DNA of 64,000 nt from Hyaloraphidium curvatum (taxonomy: Eukaryota; Monoblepharomycota; Hyaloraphidiomycetes; Hyaloraphidiales; Hyaloraphidiaceae). Positions 21,719 to 32,915 of this stretch are shown here, one piece after another. How positions within the stretch are numbered: the first letter of the stretch is position 1; each line of letters starts with the position of its first letter. The notes under the pieces were generated by a model that made no database searches, was not told the DNA's origin, and saw only the letters and a list, made by a program, of their open reading frames with translations. The stretch spans positions 62,001-126,000 of the forward strand of contig JAIVFI010000042.1 of assembly GCA_025558095.1 (NCBI GenBank), given 5' to 3'. Made by a program: the position numbers and the translations under genes.

Positions 21719-23165
21719 ATGTCGCAGGACGCTATCGTGATCCGGGAGTACCTTCCCTCCCTCGACTCCCTCGTGGTCTCGCAGAGCCCGGTCCCCGGGG
21801 AACCCGACGCGCACGAGTGCCTGGTCGAAGTCGCGTACTCCAACGTTGCATTCGGTACGCGTGCATGGCGCGGAAGGACCCGGCAGCGCGCCTAAATCTT
21901 CAACCGCACGGCATTCCACAACGCTCTGTGGCGACCGAACCGTCCAGCCGACATTCTCATGATCCAGGGGCTCTACCAGAACAAATGCGCCCTGCCCTTC
22001 ATTCCGGGAACAGGTTCTCTTCCCTCACTGCAGCTCCTCATCCTCAACCAACTATCTTACCCGCCTATGTTCCTGCCAGGCTTCTCCGGCGTGGTCCTCA
22101 AGTCCGGCCCCCGCGCCCTCTCGGCCGGCTTCCGCCCGGGAGACAGGGTATTTGGCTTCACCATCGCCTCGGTGCTCGGCCTGCAGCGCTCCGTGCAGCA
22201 CGGAGCGTGGCAACGATTGATGCTCTGCCCGGTCTTTTACGAGGTGGATCCGGCCAAGGCAGGACCGGGGGAGGTACCCATCCCCCAGCTGTTCCATGTG
22301 CCCGAGCGGATCCCCCTGATTTCGGCCGCCTGCATACCCTCGGCGCTGGGGACCAACTATGCCGCCCTGGTGGAGCGCGGCCGGCTGCAGAAGGGCGACG
22401 TGCTGGTCGTCCTCGCCGCCGCGGGAGGGCTCGGCCTCGTCGCGTGCCAAATGGGCAAGGCGATCGGCGCCACGGTGGTCGCGGTGGCGTCTACGGACGA
22501 GAAACTGGAAATCTGCGGGCGGCAGGGCGGCGCAGACCACCTCGTCAACTACTCCCGCGATCCCGAGTGGGCCGGGGCCGTCAACGACCTGACCCGCAAG
22601 AGGGGCAAGCGGTGGGAGGGCGCGGACGTAATCTACGACCCCGTGGGGCAGACGGCGCAGGCGATGAAGTGCCTCGCCAGGAACGGGCGGTACCTCGTGA
22701 TCGGGTTCACGGGGCGAGGGGCCGGGGGCGTCGCGGGGGCGGACAAGGGCTCAATGCCCCCGATACCGAGCGTGCAGACCAACAGGGTGCTGCTGAAGAG
22801 CAACGAGATCGTTGGCGTCAACTGGTGGGCCGCACTTTGCTGCGAACGGCTTGGGCTTGAGACTTTGTCTCACATTTTCCCCGTCAACCAGGGGCTCGTA
22901 CTTCCAGCACGAGCGCGAGCGCGTCCCCGCGCATATCCCCGGTGCCCTCGCCCTCCTCTCCCGGACAGACTTTGTCCCGCCCGTGTACGAGGAGGGAGGC
23001 GGCGGCGCCCGGCAGTCCGCCTCGCGGCCGGCGCGGACGCCCTTCAAGGGACTGGGCTCGGTGAAGCCCGCGATGGAGCTGCTGGGGACGGGGAAGACGT
23101 GGGGGTTGGTGGCGGTCGAGATCGCGGGTGAGGAGGCGGGGAGGGTGCCGGCGCCGAGGATGTGA
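21719..23165 (+). CDS. NADPH:quinone oxidoreductase-like MDR protein
   Basis: Medium-chain dehydrogenase/reductase without zinc ligands, 406 aa. Exons are 21719-21854, 21948-22013, 22080-22824 and 22892-23165. Splices restore family sequence each time: NVAF to ADILMIQGLYQ, CALPFIPGTG to FSGVVLKSG, and IVGVNW to GSYFQHERERV. The Rossmann motif is AAAGGLGLVACQMGKAIGA, and GADVIYDPVGQ and GRYLVIGFTG are typical of the quinone-reductase branch. It should use NADPH to reduce quinones or enoyl substrates in the cytosol. An in-frame upstream stretch exists, but MSQDAIVIREYLPSLDSLVV is the usual N-terminus. Confidence 0.9.
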
Positions 23166-23371
23166 TGCTTTGAGGGTACCTCGTGATGCCGAGCTACAAG
23201 TCTTTCGAGCTGATGTTCGACAAATCGGACCCGCAGGTCTTGAGCGCTGAAGCCGATGGGTCCTGATGCGACCTTTTTGCGGGACATTGGAGGGACTTTC
23301 CCGTTGCCCAGACTTCTACCCATTCTCCCAATCGCGTTGCGTCTCCTTTGGCTCTCCTTGCGGCTCTTTAC

Positions 23372-25157
23372 ATGGCGGTGGCGTCCAAAGGTGCTGCGCC
23401 CGGCGACGCGCCCCCGGAGGACTTCTCGGACGCCGAGTGGCTCGCTCTCTTCCCGGCGCCCGGCAAGGTCCCCGAAGCCCTCTCCGGCCAGCCGGCTCCT
23501 CCGGACCGCGCCGCGGAGCTAAGGGAGCTGCGCCCGCTTAGCGCTAAATCCATGGCTTCAATCCTCCGGGCCAAGAGCGCGCCGCTCGCGCTGCTGTTTC
23601 GGCTGCACCGGGTGGCGACGCCGTGGGGCCGGTACCTATTCGAGATGATGGCCATGCTATCCCTTTTGAGCGTTGCGACCTGGGTGGTTTTCTGGCTTCT
23701 GTACGTGCAAGGAGGTTTCGGGCGCACACAGGCCATCGTAGCGACGGTTACAGCACTTCTGCTGATCATTCGGGCCGGACTGTGGAACTTTCTGCTGGTT
23801 GCCTACGTTTCCACCTTTAACCCGGAAGACGGCGGAAGAAGCAGGCCGGGAAGGGACAGGTTGCGGGACGGGAGGAGGAGGACGTTTCCAACTCCTCTGC
23901 TCCGCTTAGTCTGTCGCTGGACTCGCATGCTCTCGCGGGCCTCGTCCGCTGGCTGGAGCTAAGTTCTGGATATTCATATGGATCAGCAGTGTCACTAGAC
24001 GCCCTGGAGAATGGTCGTGCAGCGGACCACGGCCCTTCTGGACTGCTTCTGGCGCACAACGCGTCAGACGCCCTCTGCCCGTGTCCATTGGCGGGCTGCG
24101 CTGGATCTGTCGCCCGCCGGGCAGCGATGCTGCGCACCCTAGAAGTCTTTGCCAGGGCAGTGGGCCACTTTGTGTTGATGGCTTCGGTCTGTTGGACCGT
24201 GCTCGTTGGCAGCGAGACCTGGCGAACCTGGTGGGCCGCCATGGTGGTCGTCCTTCTAGGTGAGCGCTTGGGCACCGGCTGCTCATGGAAACTGACTTGT
24301 CCTGATCCGCAGTAACGCTACTCATTTCTCTCGTGTTTATCATGCAGCTTGGCCGCTTCTCGACGAACGTGGCGCTCCTGGAGCTTTCCCAGCGAATGCA
24401 ACACCGCGCAGTACGCCCGGCGCTCTCGTCGCTCCTCAACCACCTTCGCCGTGCTGCACTCGAGGGTCCTGTAGCCGATGGTGGCGCCCACAGCGAACCC
24501 TGTGCCTCGGAAACCGCAAAGGACGGGGCGATCGCCCCCGGCTCCCCACCAGGACAGCTGTACATCGAACTGCATCAACATTTGGCCGTCGCCTGGCGGT
24601 TTCGCATCTCCAATACCAACTTTAGCTCCCCGCTCTTCGTTACAGCTGGAATAGCCATCCTCTGCGCGGTAGCGAACATTGTGAGTCGCTCCCTGCTTTA
24701 TTCTGAACCTTTATAACGGACGCATTTGGTGCCGGGCCTCGCATTCGACAAGATCGCGGGAAACTGCATCCCTTGGATGTTTCTCTTCGCAGTCGGGTAC
24801 TACGCCCTCCTCCTCTCCATCGACCTCGTCAACTTTGCCGCCGCCAACAGCTCCGTCCAATGCGTACGAGACCTGTACACGCAAGCGCGCCTCGAGATTC
24901 GCTGCATCCTGGCAAACCCGCTCCTAACCGACCCGCATGGCCCGCGAGCGGCCGCGGCGTCGGAGCTGCGTGCACACGATGCCGTTCTGGGCTCTCTCAG
25001 AGAGATGGATGCTTACCGCGCGCGACTACTGGGGTTCGTCATCACGTATGGGGTGCTGCGGATGGCGTTCGTCACCGTCTGCACTGTACTGCTGGGGGTG
25101 TGGTCGACCCTGAGGGCGCAGGGGACCTACGTCACGCTCGAAATGTCCTGTAGGTGA
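23372..25157 (+). CDS. Multi-pass membrane protein, CxCx4CxG family, member A
   Basis: 535 aa. Exons 23372-23806, 23860-24259, 24313-24680 and 24753-25157; the first intron's ends are ambiguous (several in-frame GT..AG choices). This is the first of five related genes here. Shared parts are DAEWLALFPAP near residue 22, LRPLSAKSMASILRA, two hydrophobic segments, LAGLVRWLEL, the cysteine motif LCPCPLAGCAG, then a segment with SETWRTWWAA. After a variable loop come a hydrophobic pair with AGNCIPW and a C-terminal segment ending GVWSTLRAQGTYVTLEMSC. I count about seven membrane segments with a long N-terminus, an arrangement like insect gustatory-receptor-type 7TM proteins, but the sequence signature is different. 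Function unknown. Confidence 0.8.
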
Positions 25158-25223
25158 CCGACAATGGAAAGAGATTCGTCTGGCTGCGAAACTACTAGCA
25201 GCACTCTATTCTCGGGCGTCCGC

Positions 25224-26852
25224 TTATTGACAAGCCACGTCCATCGAGATGCCCACCCCGACCCCTCTGAGCAACGTCCAGAGGCCCAAGCACACCGTCA
25301 CAGCGGTCGCAAAAGTGGTCCTGGCGACGCCGTAATCCACGGGCACACCGGCCAGCTTGGCCTTTTCTACGCCAGCGGCGGCAGCAAACCCGCGCAGCAC
25401 GCTTGCATGGCCTGCAATCCTCCCGCGCACTTCCGCAGGTATGTCCCAGGAAAGCAACTCTTCTAGCTCCGAGGCGGCTTGGGAATGCAGGGCGGAAATG
25501 GCCGACATCTCGCTATTTGAGGCTGCGGCCGTGAGGAGGTGCGAGAACAGAACTCCGAGGATGGCCGCAAGGACGATGATGTAGGCGACAGGAACGCAGG
25601 ATCCGGCAATCTATCCGACCGAAGCTCCGATCAGGTCATCGGGCTTCAATTGCGGGGAGTGAGCGAACCCACCGCATTCACGACGGCTCCGGCAAGGTAG
25701 GTGAAGAAGGACATCATGTATGCCCGCTGGAGCTTCGAGACATCGTACCGCTGCTTCCAGCTCGAGGAGATCAGGATGTCCATAACAACGTAAGGTTGTC
25801 GCTCTCCCGGCACCTTATGAACGCACAAATCACCATCTCCCAGCGCCGCAGCCCGAAGCATGGAGACAGTGTCTTCCAACGCAAGCTGCGTAGCACGGTG
25901 ATTCAGGCGCAGCGAAAGGCCAACCATCGGTCGGACAAAGCTGGCCGAAGCCACGAGTGACATGGCTACAATGGAAAGAACTGCAAAGCGGGTAATGTGC
26001 TTGAGCTCAAAGACCTGCTGGTCCAAGAACGAGTGACTCACGGGAGCCGACAACGAAGAATATGGCCCAAGGTGATTGTGCCACTGCAGAGCGCAGTGTC
26101 ACCAGAGGTGTCCACAAGAATCCTGGCATTGCCTGCGCCATCCAAATGCAGCAGAGAGTGCCGTCCGTTAGTAACTTGCCGGCGGCAAATCTAGCCGGAA
26201 CCGCGCCAGCGCAGGAGCGAGCCGCGCATGGACAGCACTCGTCGGCCGGGTCGTGTTGAAGGAACTTGGAAATTGCCGTATCCGACTGACCCTCTTCGAC
26301 AAGCTGCGACCAGCGCACCAACTGCGCCAAGGGAGACGTGTTCAATAATGCTTGCATGTCCTCCTTTGTTGGCTTGTACAATAGCTTCACCCCCGCAAGA
26401 TAGCGAAGGAAAAGGTTGTGGCAAACGAATGAGAAGATCAAGGCCGCTGTCCCTGCGGCAAGCTGAGGAGTCCGAAAGACATCGTCGCCATCAAGTAGCC
26501 ATGCCGGAAGGATGGTAGCCAGGACCGTGAACACCGCCGCCGCCAAGATCAAAAACGCCAGAATAGCCAACCCAGGCGCCAGGAATCCACTGGTGCGCAC
26601 CAGGAATACCAGCAGAGGCCAAGGGCGCGCAGCAGCGACGAACTGAGCGGGCGTCAAGGGCAATGCCGACCTCAGAGAGGATGCTGGGTCGGCGAGTTGG
26701 GGCGCAGCAAACGGGCGAGGGGGAGATGCGGGGAAAGGCAGGAGGGCGAGCCAGACGCGCGCCGGGAACAGCGGTGGCGGCGCCCCGTGTTCCTCAGAAT
26801 GTTCTTCAATGCTAGCGCTATTCAGAGCTTTCCGCGGGAAGTACGGGTCCAT
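25224..26852 (-). CDS. Multi-pass membrane protein, CxCx4CxG family, member B
   Basis: 501 aa, exons 26852-26042, 25980-25673 and 25610-25224. Convergent with member A, ends 66 bases apart. Family parts: ARVWLALLPFPASPP, LPLTPAQFVAAARPWP, LAQLVRWSQLVEEG, the motif CCPCAARSCAG, and the C-terminus CLGLWTLLRGVGVGISMDVAC. The first intron (GTGAGT donor, 61 nt) splits the segment after QSPWAIFFVVGS. The second falls just before IAGSCVP. Both positions correspond to introns in member A. The start at 26852 is the first true ATG. About seven hydrophobic segments; no known domain. Confidence 0.8.
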
Positions 26853-26963
26853 TCCTCGACTCGGCGAAGTGGTCAACAGGAGCCCGGGGTCTAGCGTGGC
26901 TGGAGCTGCCTTCCGAAAGGAACACCTGTCGCGCGGGCTACCTCCTCTTTTCGAAGCGAAAGA

Positions 26964-27918
26964 CTACAAGCGGGGCCGAATCCTGTATCCGCCGTCCAAT
27001 CGAATCACCTCCCCGTTGAGATACTTGCTCTCGAGGATCGTACATATCATCGACGCGTACTCTGCAGCCAACAACAGTCAGATGAGCTCGGAGAGCAAGA
27101 ACATGGGCTGCCAGACCCACCGTCGGGGTCTCCGAACCGTTTGGGCCAGACCATATCTTCCAGCATCCCGTCTTTCACTCGCTGAGGCTGGGTCCGGAAC
27201 AGCGGGGTGTCGAAGGTCCCCGGCGCGATCGCGTTGGCGCGGATCCCGAAGGCCGCGAGGTCGCGGGCGAGGGGAAGGACCATAGCAATGGTGCCGCCTT
27301 TGGCCGCGTCGTACTTTGGGTTCGCGTGAGTTCGTTGTTGCTCTCGAAGTCGTGCGGTAACGAAACGACCTACCGAGATCATTCGGGGCTGGCCGTCGTA
27401 GCCCGCTATGGAGGCCGTGAGGACAATTGCTCCACGCTCCCCGTCCTTCCCGTCGGCCGGCGTTGTCTTGGCCATGATAGACGCGACGAGGCGCGAGACG
27501 ATGAACTGCCGAAGGACGCGTTCAAATGACCAAAGTCGCATCTCGGCCGCAAAGAACTCACGCTGCCTGTCAGGTTGATCCGCAAATCCCTGTCAAAGTT
27601 CTGCACGCTGAGGCCGAAGTCCCCGTTTGCCTTCAGCACGGGCCCTGGCGTCCCGAGACCGGCGCAGCAAATCGCCCCGCGGAGGTGCCAGCCCTCTCCG
27701 GCAACCGTCTCCAGGCCCTTCCGCAGCATCGTGTCGACATTCTGCTCGTCGGTCACGTCGCAGCGCCCCGGGTAGCACGCCGAGTCCGGCAGGGTCGGCG
27801 GCGCGTTGACGTCCAAGATGACGACCCGGGCGCCGCGCCGGAGGAGCAGGGTGACGGTAGCAAGACCGAGGCCCGATGAACCACCGGTCACGACCAAGAT
27901 GGAGCCCGGGTACTTCAT
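26964..27918 (-). CDS. HSD17B10: 3-hydroxyacyl-CoA dehydrogenase type 2-like SDR
   Basis: 259 aa (human HSD17B10 is 261), exons 27918-27562, 27505-27374, 27313-27121 and 27061-26964. The NAD motif is TGGSSGLG after SILVV. Catalytic pieces are TASIAGYDGQ and YDAAKGG, the latter completed by the second splice. ARDLAAFGIRANAIAPG and FDTPLF follow, and the last exon EYASMICTILES ends with LNGEVIRLDGG, all typical of mitochondrial SCHAD/HSD17B10. It should oxidise short branched 3-hydroxyacyl-CoAs in isoleucine and fatty-acid breakdown. No long N-terminal targeting sequence is obvious. In animals this protein is also part of mitochondrial RNase P; that cannot be inferred here. Confidence 0.9.
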
Positions 27919-28154
27919 TCTGACAAACGGGAGACAGTTCCTCACTTCTGAGAACCGCTGTTTCGCGCGCCCCGCGCCGCCGGGTAGAGTCCGCAGACGA
28001 CCAGAGGGAAGAAACCATGATGCAGTCCATCAAGGGAAGCAACCATAAATGTAGTCCATCGTCGATTACTTTCATGTGATGGATTTTGTTGGTCGCGGTG
28101 CCCTCCACCCTGAAAGTCTGAGGCTTTTTCGTGCAACCGACTCACTGAAGGGTC

Positions 28155-29465
28155 GTGAAACAGTCCGCCCCGGCCGCCAGCGACCTCGCGCGCCGCAGCG
28201 CTTCCCCATCCCACACACTCCGACAGCTCCTGCGGCGGGTCTCGCTCGCGGAGCTCAAGACGCACGTGGGGCTGCAGGGGTTCCTGCGCGACTCGGTGGC
28301 CGACGTGCTCGGCAGGCCCAAGCACGAACTCGTGAAGGAGCTCGCCGGCGTGGGCCACTTCGGCTTCGCGCTGCAGGAGTTTATGCTGGTCGGGTTCTGC
28401 GAAGCGGCGCGGTCGATCGGGCTCGAGTTCCTGTGCAACAAGGAGCTGGGCCGTGCCGTGCGCAAGGAGGACCCCGGTGCGGAGCGCAGGTTCCACGTCG
28501 AAGGGGCCGAGCGCGCGTGGCGCCTGGTGGCGCAGCTCGCTGAGCTTGAGACGCTGAAAGTGCGGATCGGCGTGAGAGAATGTCCCGGACCGGACGACGA
28601 CGATTGGGAGTTCGAGCAAGATTTGGTCGAGGACGAAATTGTCGCCGGCCCCGTGTGGACCGGCCCGCCTTCTTTTCCCGGCGGCTTTAGCGGCTTCGAT
28701 GAGGAGGTCTTCGAGACCTACTACACCCCCGTCTTTGCCTGGCCGGAAGATCTCTCGTTTCGGCCCCACAAGCTTAAGAAGGTCGTGATTGAGCTGCAGA
28801 GCTTGCCGCGGGGTGGTCTTGCCCATCCCCTCGACCAGGGCCCTGTCTCCGAGTTCTTCCAAGCGCTGAACACCATTGCCCCTGAATCACTCTCCTTCGA
28901 CATGAACCCTGCGAGTCTGGATCTCAACCGATACCCCCAGCTTTCCCAGGTTCTCGATCGCATGATCGTGCCGAGCAATTCCGTGTGGTACCTCCAGAAG
29001 CAGGGCATGCGGCCGAGGCGCCTCATCGTGACGCGGCCCGAGAACGTTTTTGGGAAGCTCGCGGGCTTCGACTGCAAAGCCATTGCCAGGCAAACCGGAG
29101 TCAAGGAGCTCGTCTTGGACAGCGCGACGACGGTGGAGCTGATGAGCTGCCTGCCGCCGAACGGCTTGGAGGTCCTGGAGCTCGATTGTCCTCGGCTCGG
29201 GAAGCTGAAGCAGGAAAACTGGGACACCATGGTGGCGGCCATTCGGGCCTGTGGTGTTCGAGAGGTCTTTGTTTCGCCATGGCCTGGCTACCTGGGAAAG
29301 TGCCCCGAGGAAGCCGTCGCCTGGCTCTGCCTGCGCCTCGATCCGGAGTGGAAAGGCAAGATCGGTTTGCTTGGGGACGAGTGGGTGACGGATGAGATGC
29401 TTGCTGCCCTGAAGGAGAAAGATCCGGTTGCGGCGAAGAAGCTGGACCCGGAGGACGGCGAGTGA
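28155..29465 (+). CDS. Hypothetical protein, 5' end unresolved
   Basis: An open frame of about 435 codons with good codon use but no ATG at its beginning; it follows an in-frame stop at 28146. Either a short upstream exon splices in near 28150-28163 or translation begins at the internal ATG 28382 (MLVGFCEAARSIG). I do not recognise the family. The N-terminus is helical and basic (LRQLLRRVSLAELKTHVG). The middle is acidic (ECPGPDDDDWEFEQDLVEDE). The C-terminal half alternates strand and helix with leucine spacing (LEVLELDCPRLGKL, VKELVLDSATTVELM) that recalls leucine-rich repeats or F-box-associated regions. Soluble, probably intracellular. Confidence 0.6.
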   Translation: MKQSAPAASDLARRSASPSHTLRQLLRRVSLAELKTHVGLQGFLRDSVADVLGRPKHELVKELAGVGHFGFALQEFMLVGFCEAARSIGLEFLCNKELGRAVRKEDPGAERRFHVEGAERAWRLVAQLAELETLKVRIGVRECPGPDDDDWEFEQDLVEDEIVAGPVWTGPPSFPGGFSGFDEEVFETYYTPVFAWPEDLSFRPHKLKKVVIELQSLPRGGLAHPLDQGPVSEFFQALNTIAPESLSFDMNPASLDLNRYPQLSQVLDRMIVPSNSVWYLQKQGMRPRRLIVTRPENVFGKLAGFDCKAIARQTGVKELVLDSATTVELMSCLPPNGLEVLELDCPRLGKLKQENWDTMVAAIRACGVREVFVSPWPGYLGKCPEEAVAWLCLRLDPEWKGKIGLLGDEWVTDEMLAALKEKDPVAAKKLDPEDGE

Positions 29466-29897
29466 AGATTGGCTGGTGGATTGGTGGTCATTTGCTTCGG
29501 TCAATCTTCTCCAGTTGCAGTTGGCTCGAGTTAGTTGCATTTCTTGTCTGGAAGCGCATTTTGAACTTCTTTGCTGTAGAATCTTGCTCAGTACGGCTCA
29601 TGTAGGACCGTCGCAACTGCTTTCGAGGCTTTCGAGTCTTTCGAGGTCCCTCTGTTGATGCAACAGGGCACTGTCTTCGACCCGCCCGCCCTGCGCAATC
29701 CAAACCGCCGACCGCCACCACCTGCTCGACCAGAAAGTCAAGCATTTGATGCTCATCTGGGATGTGGGACGCGAGTGATGGACCGCTCTTGGCGGCGCGT
29801 AAACACGCGACGACGCCGCGGTGACATCAGGGACACGCACACACCGACAGGGACGCGCCGGCGCTGTTTCCTCTTCACGGAGCGCTTTCCTGGATAA
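29466..29897. other. Intergenic
   Basis: 432 bases between two plus-strand genes, less GC-rich than the genes around it in its first part. No feature recognised. Confidence 0.35.
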
Positions 29898-30821
29898 ATG
29901 GATAGGCGCGCCGTGGCGCTGGCGGTGGCGGCTGCCGCGGCAACCAGCGCCGTCGCCTATGCCGTCCGCGCGACCTCTGCGCCATCGCCGCGGGCGACCG
30001 AACGCGCCATCGCAGACGCAGGCGGCGCCACGTTGATCCTCCCCGACGATCGTCTGCTGGAGTATTTCGAGCACGGCGACCGGAGCTCCCCGAGAGTGCT
30101 GCTCGCGATCCACGGCGCCCAGACCACGGGGAACCTGTTCGCCCTCCTGGACCCCTGGGCGCGCAGAGCGGGGATCCGCATCGTCGCCCCGACGCTGCCC
30201 GGATTCGGCCACTCTTCCTTCCCGCACGACGGCTACTCCCCCAAATCCTGGGTCCGCGACGCCGAATTCCTGCTGGGCTCGCTCGGCATCCGCGAGTTCG
30301 ACCTCCTCGGCACCTCCCTGGGCTCCATCCACGCCGCCACCCTCGCCGCCACCATCCCGGCACCCTTCCACGTGCGCAACATCGCCCTGTACGTCGCGTT
30401 CGCCCCCTTCGAACCCGGTGTCCACGATCCGATGCTGGGCTCGGTGCTGAAGATGTTCTCGGAAATGCGCCCGTACGCCACGTTCAAGCGGCTCTTCGAA
30501 GGGTGCATCGTGTTGCCGCTCATGAGGACGCTGATGCCGGCCGGGGACGTATCGCGGTCGATAGCGACGCAGTGGGAAGGTCTCGCCTCCATCGCGGACG
30601 TCATCTACGCCCCATGGGACTTCGATTATGGACACCTGGCGGAAGGGAGAAAGCTGATCGTCGTCAGCGGCAAGAAGGACAACGTCGCGCCGCCGCACAA
30701 CCAGAAGCGGCTGGTGGAGACGGTCCCGGGGGCGGTGTTGGTCGAGTACGACGGAGAACACGACACGAGCTTGAAGGAGGTCAATCTGTTTGAGGAGCAC
30801 ATGGATCTGCTTATGTCGTAG
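29898..30821 (+). CDS. Alpha/beta-hydrolase with N-terminal membrane anchor
   Basis: 307 aa, single exon. A short Ala/Val-rich N-terminal segment (VALAVAAAAATSAVAYAV) is a signal anchor. The alpha/beta-hydrolase core has LAIHGAQTTGNLF at the oxyanion strand, the nucleophile elbow GTSLGS, an acid in SGKKDNVAPP and the catalytic His in DGEHDTS. It should be a serine esterase/lipase-type enzyme; substrate unknown. Followed after 154 bases by membrane-family member C on the same strand. Confidence 0.85.
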   Translation: MDRRAVALAVAAAAATSAVAYAVRATSAPSPRATERAIADAGGATLILPDDRLLEYFEHGDRSSPRVLLAIHGAQTTGNLFALLDPWARRAGIRIVAPTLPGFGHSSFPHDGYSPKSWVRDAEFLLGSLGIREFDLLGTSLGSIHAATLAATIPAPFHVRNIALYVAFAPFEPGVHDPMLGSVLKMFSEMRPYATFKRLFEGCIVLPLMRTLMPAGDVSRSIATQWEGLASIADVIYAPWDFDYGHLAEGRKLIVVSGKKDNVAPPHNQKRLVETVPGAVLVEYDGEHDTSLKEVNLFEEHMDLLMS

Positions 30822-30975
30822 CTTATCTCAGATTGCCTGAGGCTCTTTTCGAAGTAGAAGGGTGAAAAGATTCAGCGTCAGTCGTCATCGAGACACCCGC
30901 GCCTGCGTGGGCCGGCGTCTCCCACTTCCCAAAGGGCACTGTGCTGCTCGTCACGGCCGCGACGCGCTCTCCACG

Positions 30976-32469
30976 ATGGACGAGGCCACGCTGCCCACGC
31001 TGAAAGGCCCGGACGACCGCGCGGACCACCCTCCGGCCGAGGTGTGGTTGGCGCTGCTGCCCGCCCCCACAACGCCCGCGGAACGGCTGTCCGCCGACGA
31101 GGCCGAGGCGCTGGCGGAAAGAGACCCGGCCAAAGAGGCCCGCGACGCACGCCCGCTTTCTCGTCGGGACTTTTTGCGCGCCCTCGCCGCCTCGCCCGTG
31201 CACCGCGTGCTGTTTGCGCTGGAGCCGTTCGTGCCCTTCTTGAACGGCCGGCTGGTGCTCCGTTTCTTTCTGGGCTTGCCCCTCATGCTGCTGCCGTACC
31301 TCTGCATCGGGGAAATGTTCGACTCTGGTGTCTTCCACGCCCGCGGCATCGCGACGGGCCTGGCAGCGCTCACGCTCATCTCTTTGATCCATTCCGTCAC
31401 CATGGCGGGAGCTGTTCGCGGAAACTGGGTGGTCTGGCAGCAGCTGGACAAGCACTCGTTCGCCGGATATGTGCGGTGGAGCCAGTTGTGCGATGCCGTC
31501 GACGTGTCGCGCGATGCCGAGGCGGGAGACGCAGCAGTCGCCCCGTGGATAAGGCACGAGGATGGAGACCTTCTGTGCCCCTGCCCGGCACCTTCCTGTG
31601 CTGGTCGGACCATCTCCAAGTCTGCAGTTCTGCAGGTTCTTTCTGCAATCAATCCTGCTCTCTTTGGCACTTTCACCTGGGGTGTTCTCAGCAACTGGAC
31701 GTTTGTCGTGTTCCTCGCCGGCTCGACATGGTCCAACCCCGGCAAGGTCTTCGTAGTCGTCTGGGGGCTCGTCGCGTTGTTTGCAATGAATGTGACGCTC
31801 TTGTTCGAAGTTGTCGCCAGTGACGTTGCTCTGGTCAACCTCGAGGCGAGGGTTCGCAACCGGGCCCTGCGAATTGCGCTCGCCGGACTGGTATCGCGAT
31901 GTACGGTGTCCTCGGCCGGGACCGATGCCCCATTTTCGTGGCCGCGCATTGAACCCTACATTTCCGTGCACCTTGGTTTGGTACCCGCGTGGCGCTCGAC
32001 CAGAATCATCGCGGAATCCGCCGTCAGGATGCTTGCGCTACTAGTACTCGCCATGTGCATAATCGGGCTCATCCCACTCATCGGATCGGGGTGCGTGCCG
32101 TCCTACATCATTGTCGCCGTCGGGCTCTACATCGTCATGGTGTTGCGCTACCTCACCGACGCCGTGGCCGCCAACGCCGGCGTGGCCTCCGCCGGCGAGC
32201 TCTACCGCCGCGCGCGGAGCTCCCTCTCGCTCCTGCTCACCTTGTACCCGGCGGCGCCCGAAGCGGCGCGCATCAGGGCGCACGAGGCCGTGCTGGCGCG
32301 GTTCGAGGCCGCCGCCGCCGGGGACCTTGCAAAGATGTTTGGGTTCGTGGTGGACCTGGCGCTCGTGAGGGGCTTCGTCGCCACGGGGCTGACGGTGGGC
32401 GTCGGGCTGTTTGGTATCCTCCGGGGTGCGGGCGCAACGGCAACTCTGCAGTCAGTGTGCCCGATCTGA
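30976..32469 (+). CDS. Multi-pass membrane protein, CxCx4CxG family, member C
   Basis: 497 aa, no intron. The clearest member of the family. Order: AEVWLALLPAP (residue about 20), ARPLSRRDFLRALAASP, hydrophobic segments 1-2, FAGYVRWSQLCDA, the cysteine motif LCPCPAPSCAG, segments 3-4, a charged loop, segments 5-6 around IPLIGSGCVPSY, a helical loop (ELYRRARSSLSLLL), and a last segment with GFVVDLALVRGFV and FGILRGAGATATLQSVC. Roughly seven membrane spans. The three Cys plus the C-terminal Cys are kept in all members and could bind metal or form disulfides. Function unknown. Confidence 0.85.
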   Translation: MDEATLPTLKGPDDRADHPPAEVWLALLPAPTTPAERLSADEAEALAERDPAKEARDARPLSRRDFLRALAASPVHRVLFALEPFVPFLNGRLVLRFFLGLPLMLLPYLCIGEMFDSGVFHARGIATGLAALTLISLIHSVTMAGAVRGNWVVWQQLDKHSFAGYVRWSQLCDAVDVSRDAEAGDAAVAPWIRHEDGDLLCPCPAPSCAGRTISKSAVLQVLSAINPALFGTFTWGVLSNWTFVVFLAGSTWSNPGKVFVVVWGLVALFAMNVTLLFEVVASDVALVNLEARVRNRALRIALAGLVSRCTVSSAGTDAPFSWPRIEPYISVHLGLVPAWRSTRIIAESAVRMLALLVLAMCIIGLIPLIGSGCVPSYIIVAVGLYIVMVLRYLTDAVAANAGVASAGELYRRARSSLSLLLTLYPAAPEAARIRAHEAVLARFEAAAAGDLAKMFGFVVDLALVRGFVATGLTVGVGLFGILRGAGATATLQSVCPI

Positions 32470-32915
32470 CATGAACAGACGATCCTGTCGTCTCGTTCAA
32501 CATAGCGTCATCCTGCCCGCTCATGCGGACGCTGACACATTCGCCCTCCACGTTGTCAACCCCGAGCGAAACCAATGCCCATGAGATACTGCTTCCTGAA
32601 GGTGAAGCTGATTGAAGACGCGCACTCTGGCCAGCGATCAGATCTCTATCACAGGCGCTGAGCCCCCCCAGCGATCATCATCTTCTTCGTTGATCAGCCA
32701 CACCGTGTCTTGCCCGTGCGTCGCTGAATGGACTTGGATCGGTTGCCCTTCCTGGTGTCCGGATGTATGGACTTCCTTGGCAGTAGATCCTGGCGAATTC
32801 TTGCGAGATCGCGTTGGTGAAGTCTTCTGGGCGGCGGTGTTCGCGACGACCTCGAGCGGGCGAGGATCCAAACAAAGGCCCGGAATTGGAACTGATCCCG
32901 CACACCTCCGGGTCG
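32470..32915. other. Intergenic
   Basis: 446 bases with no recognised element; the frame of the next gene is open upstream of its ATG but has no other Met start that looks coding. Confidence 0.35.
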
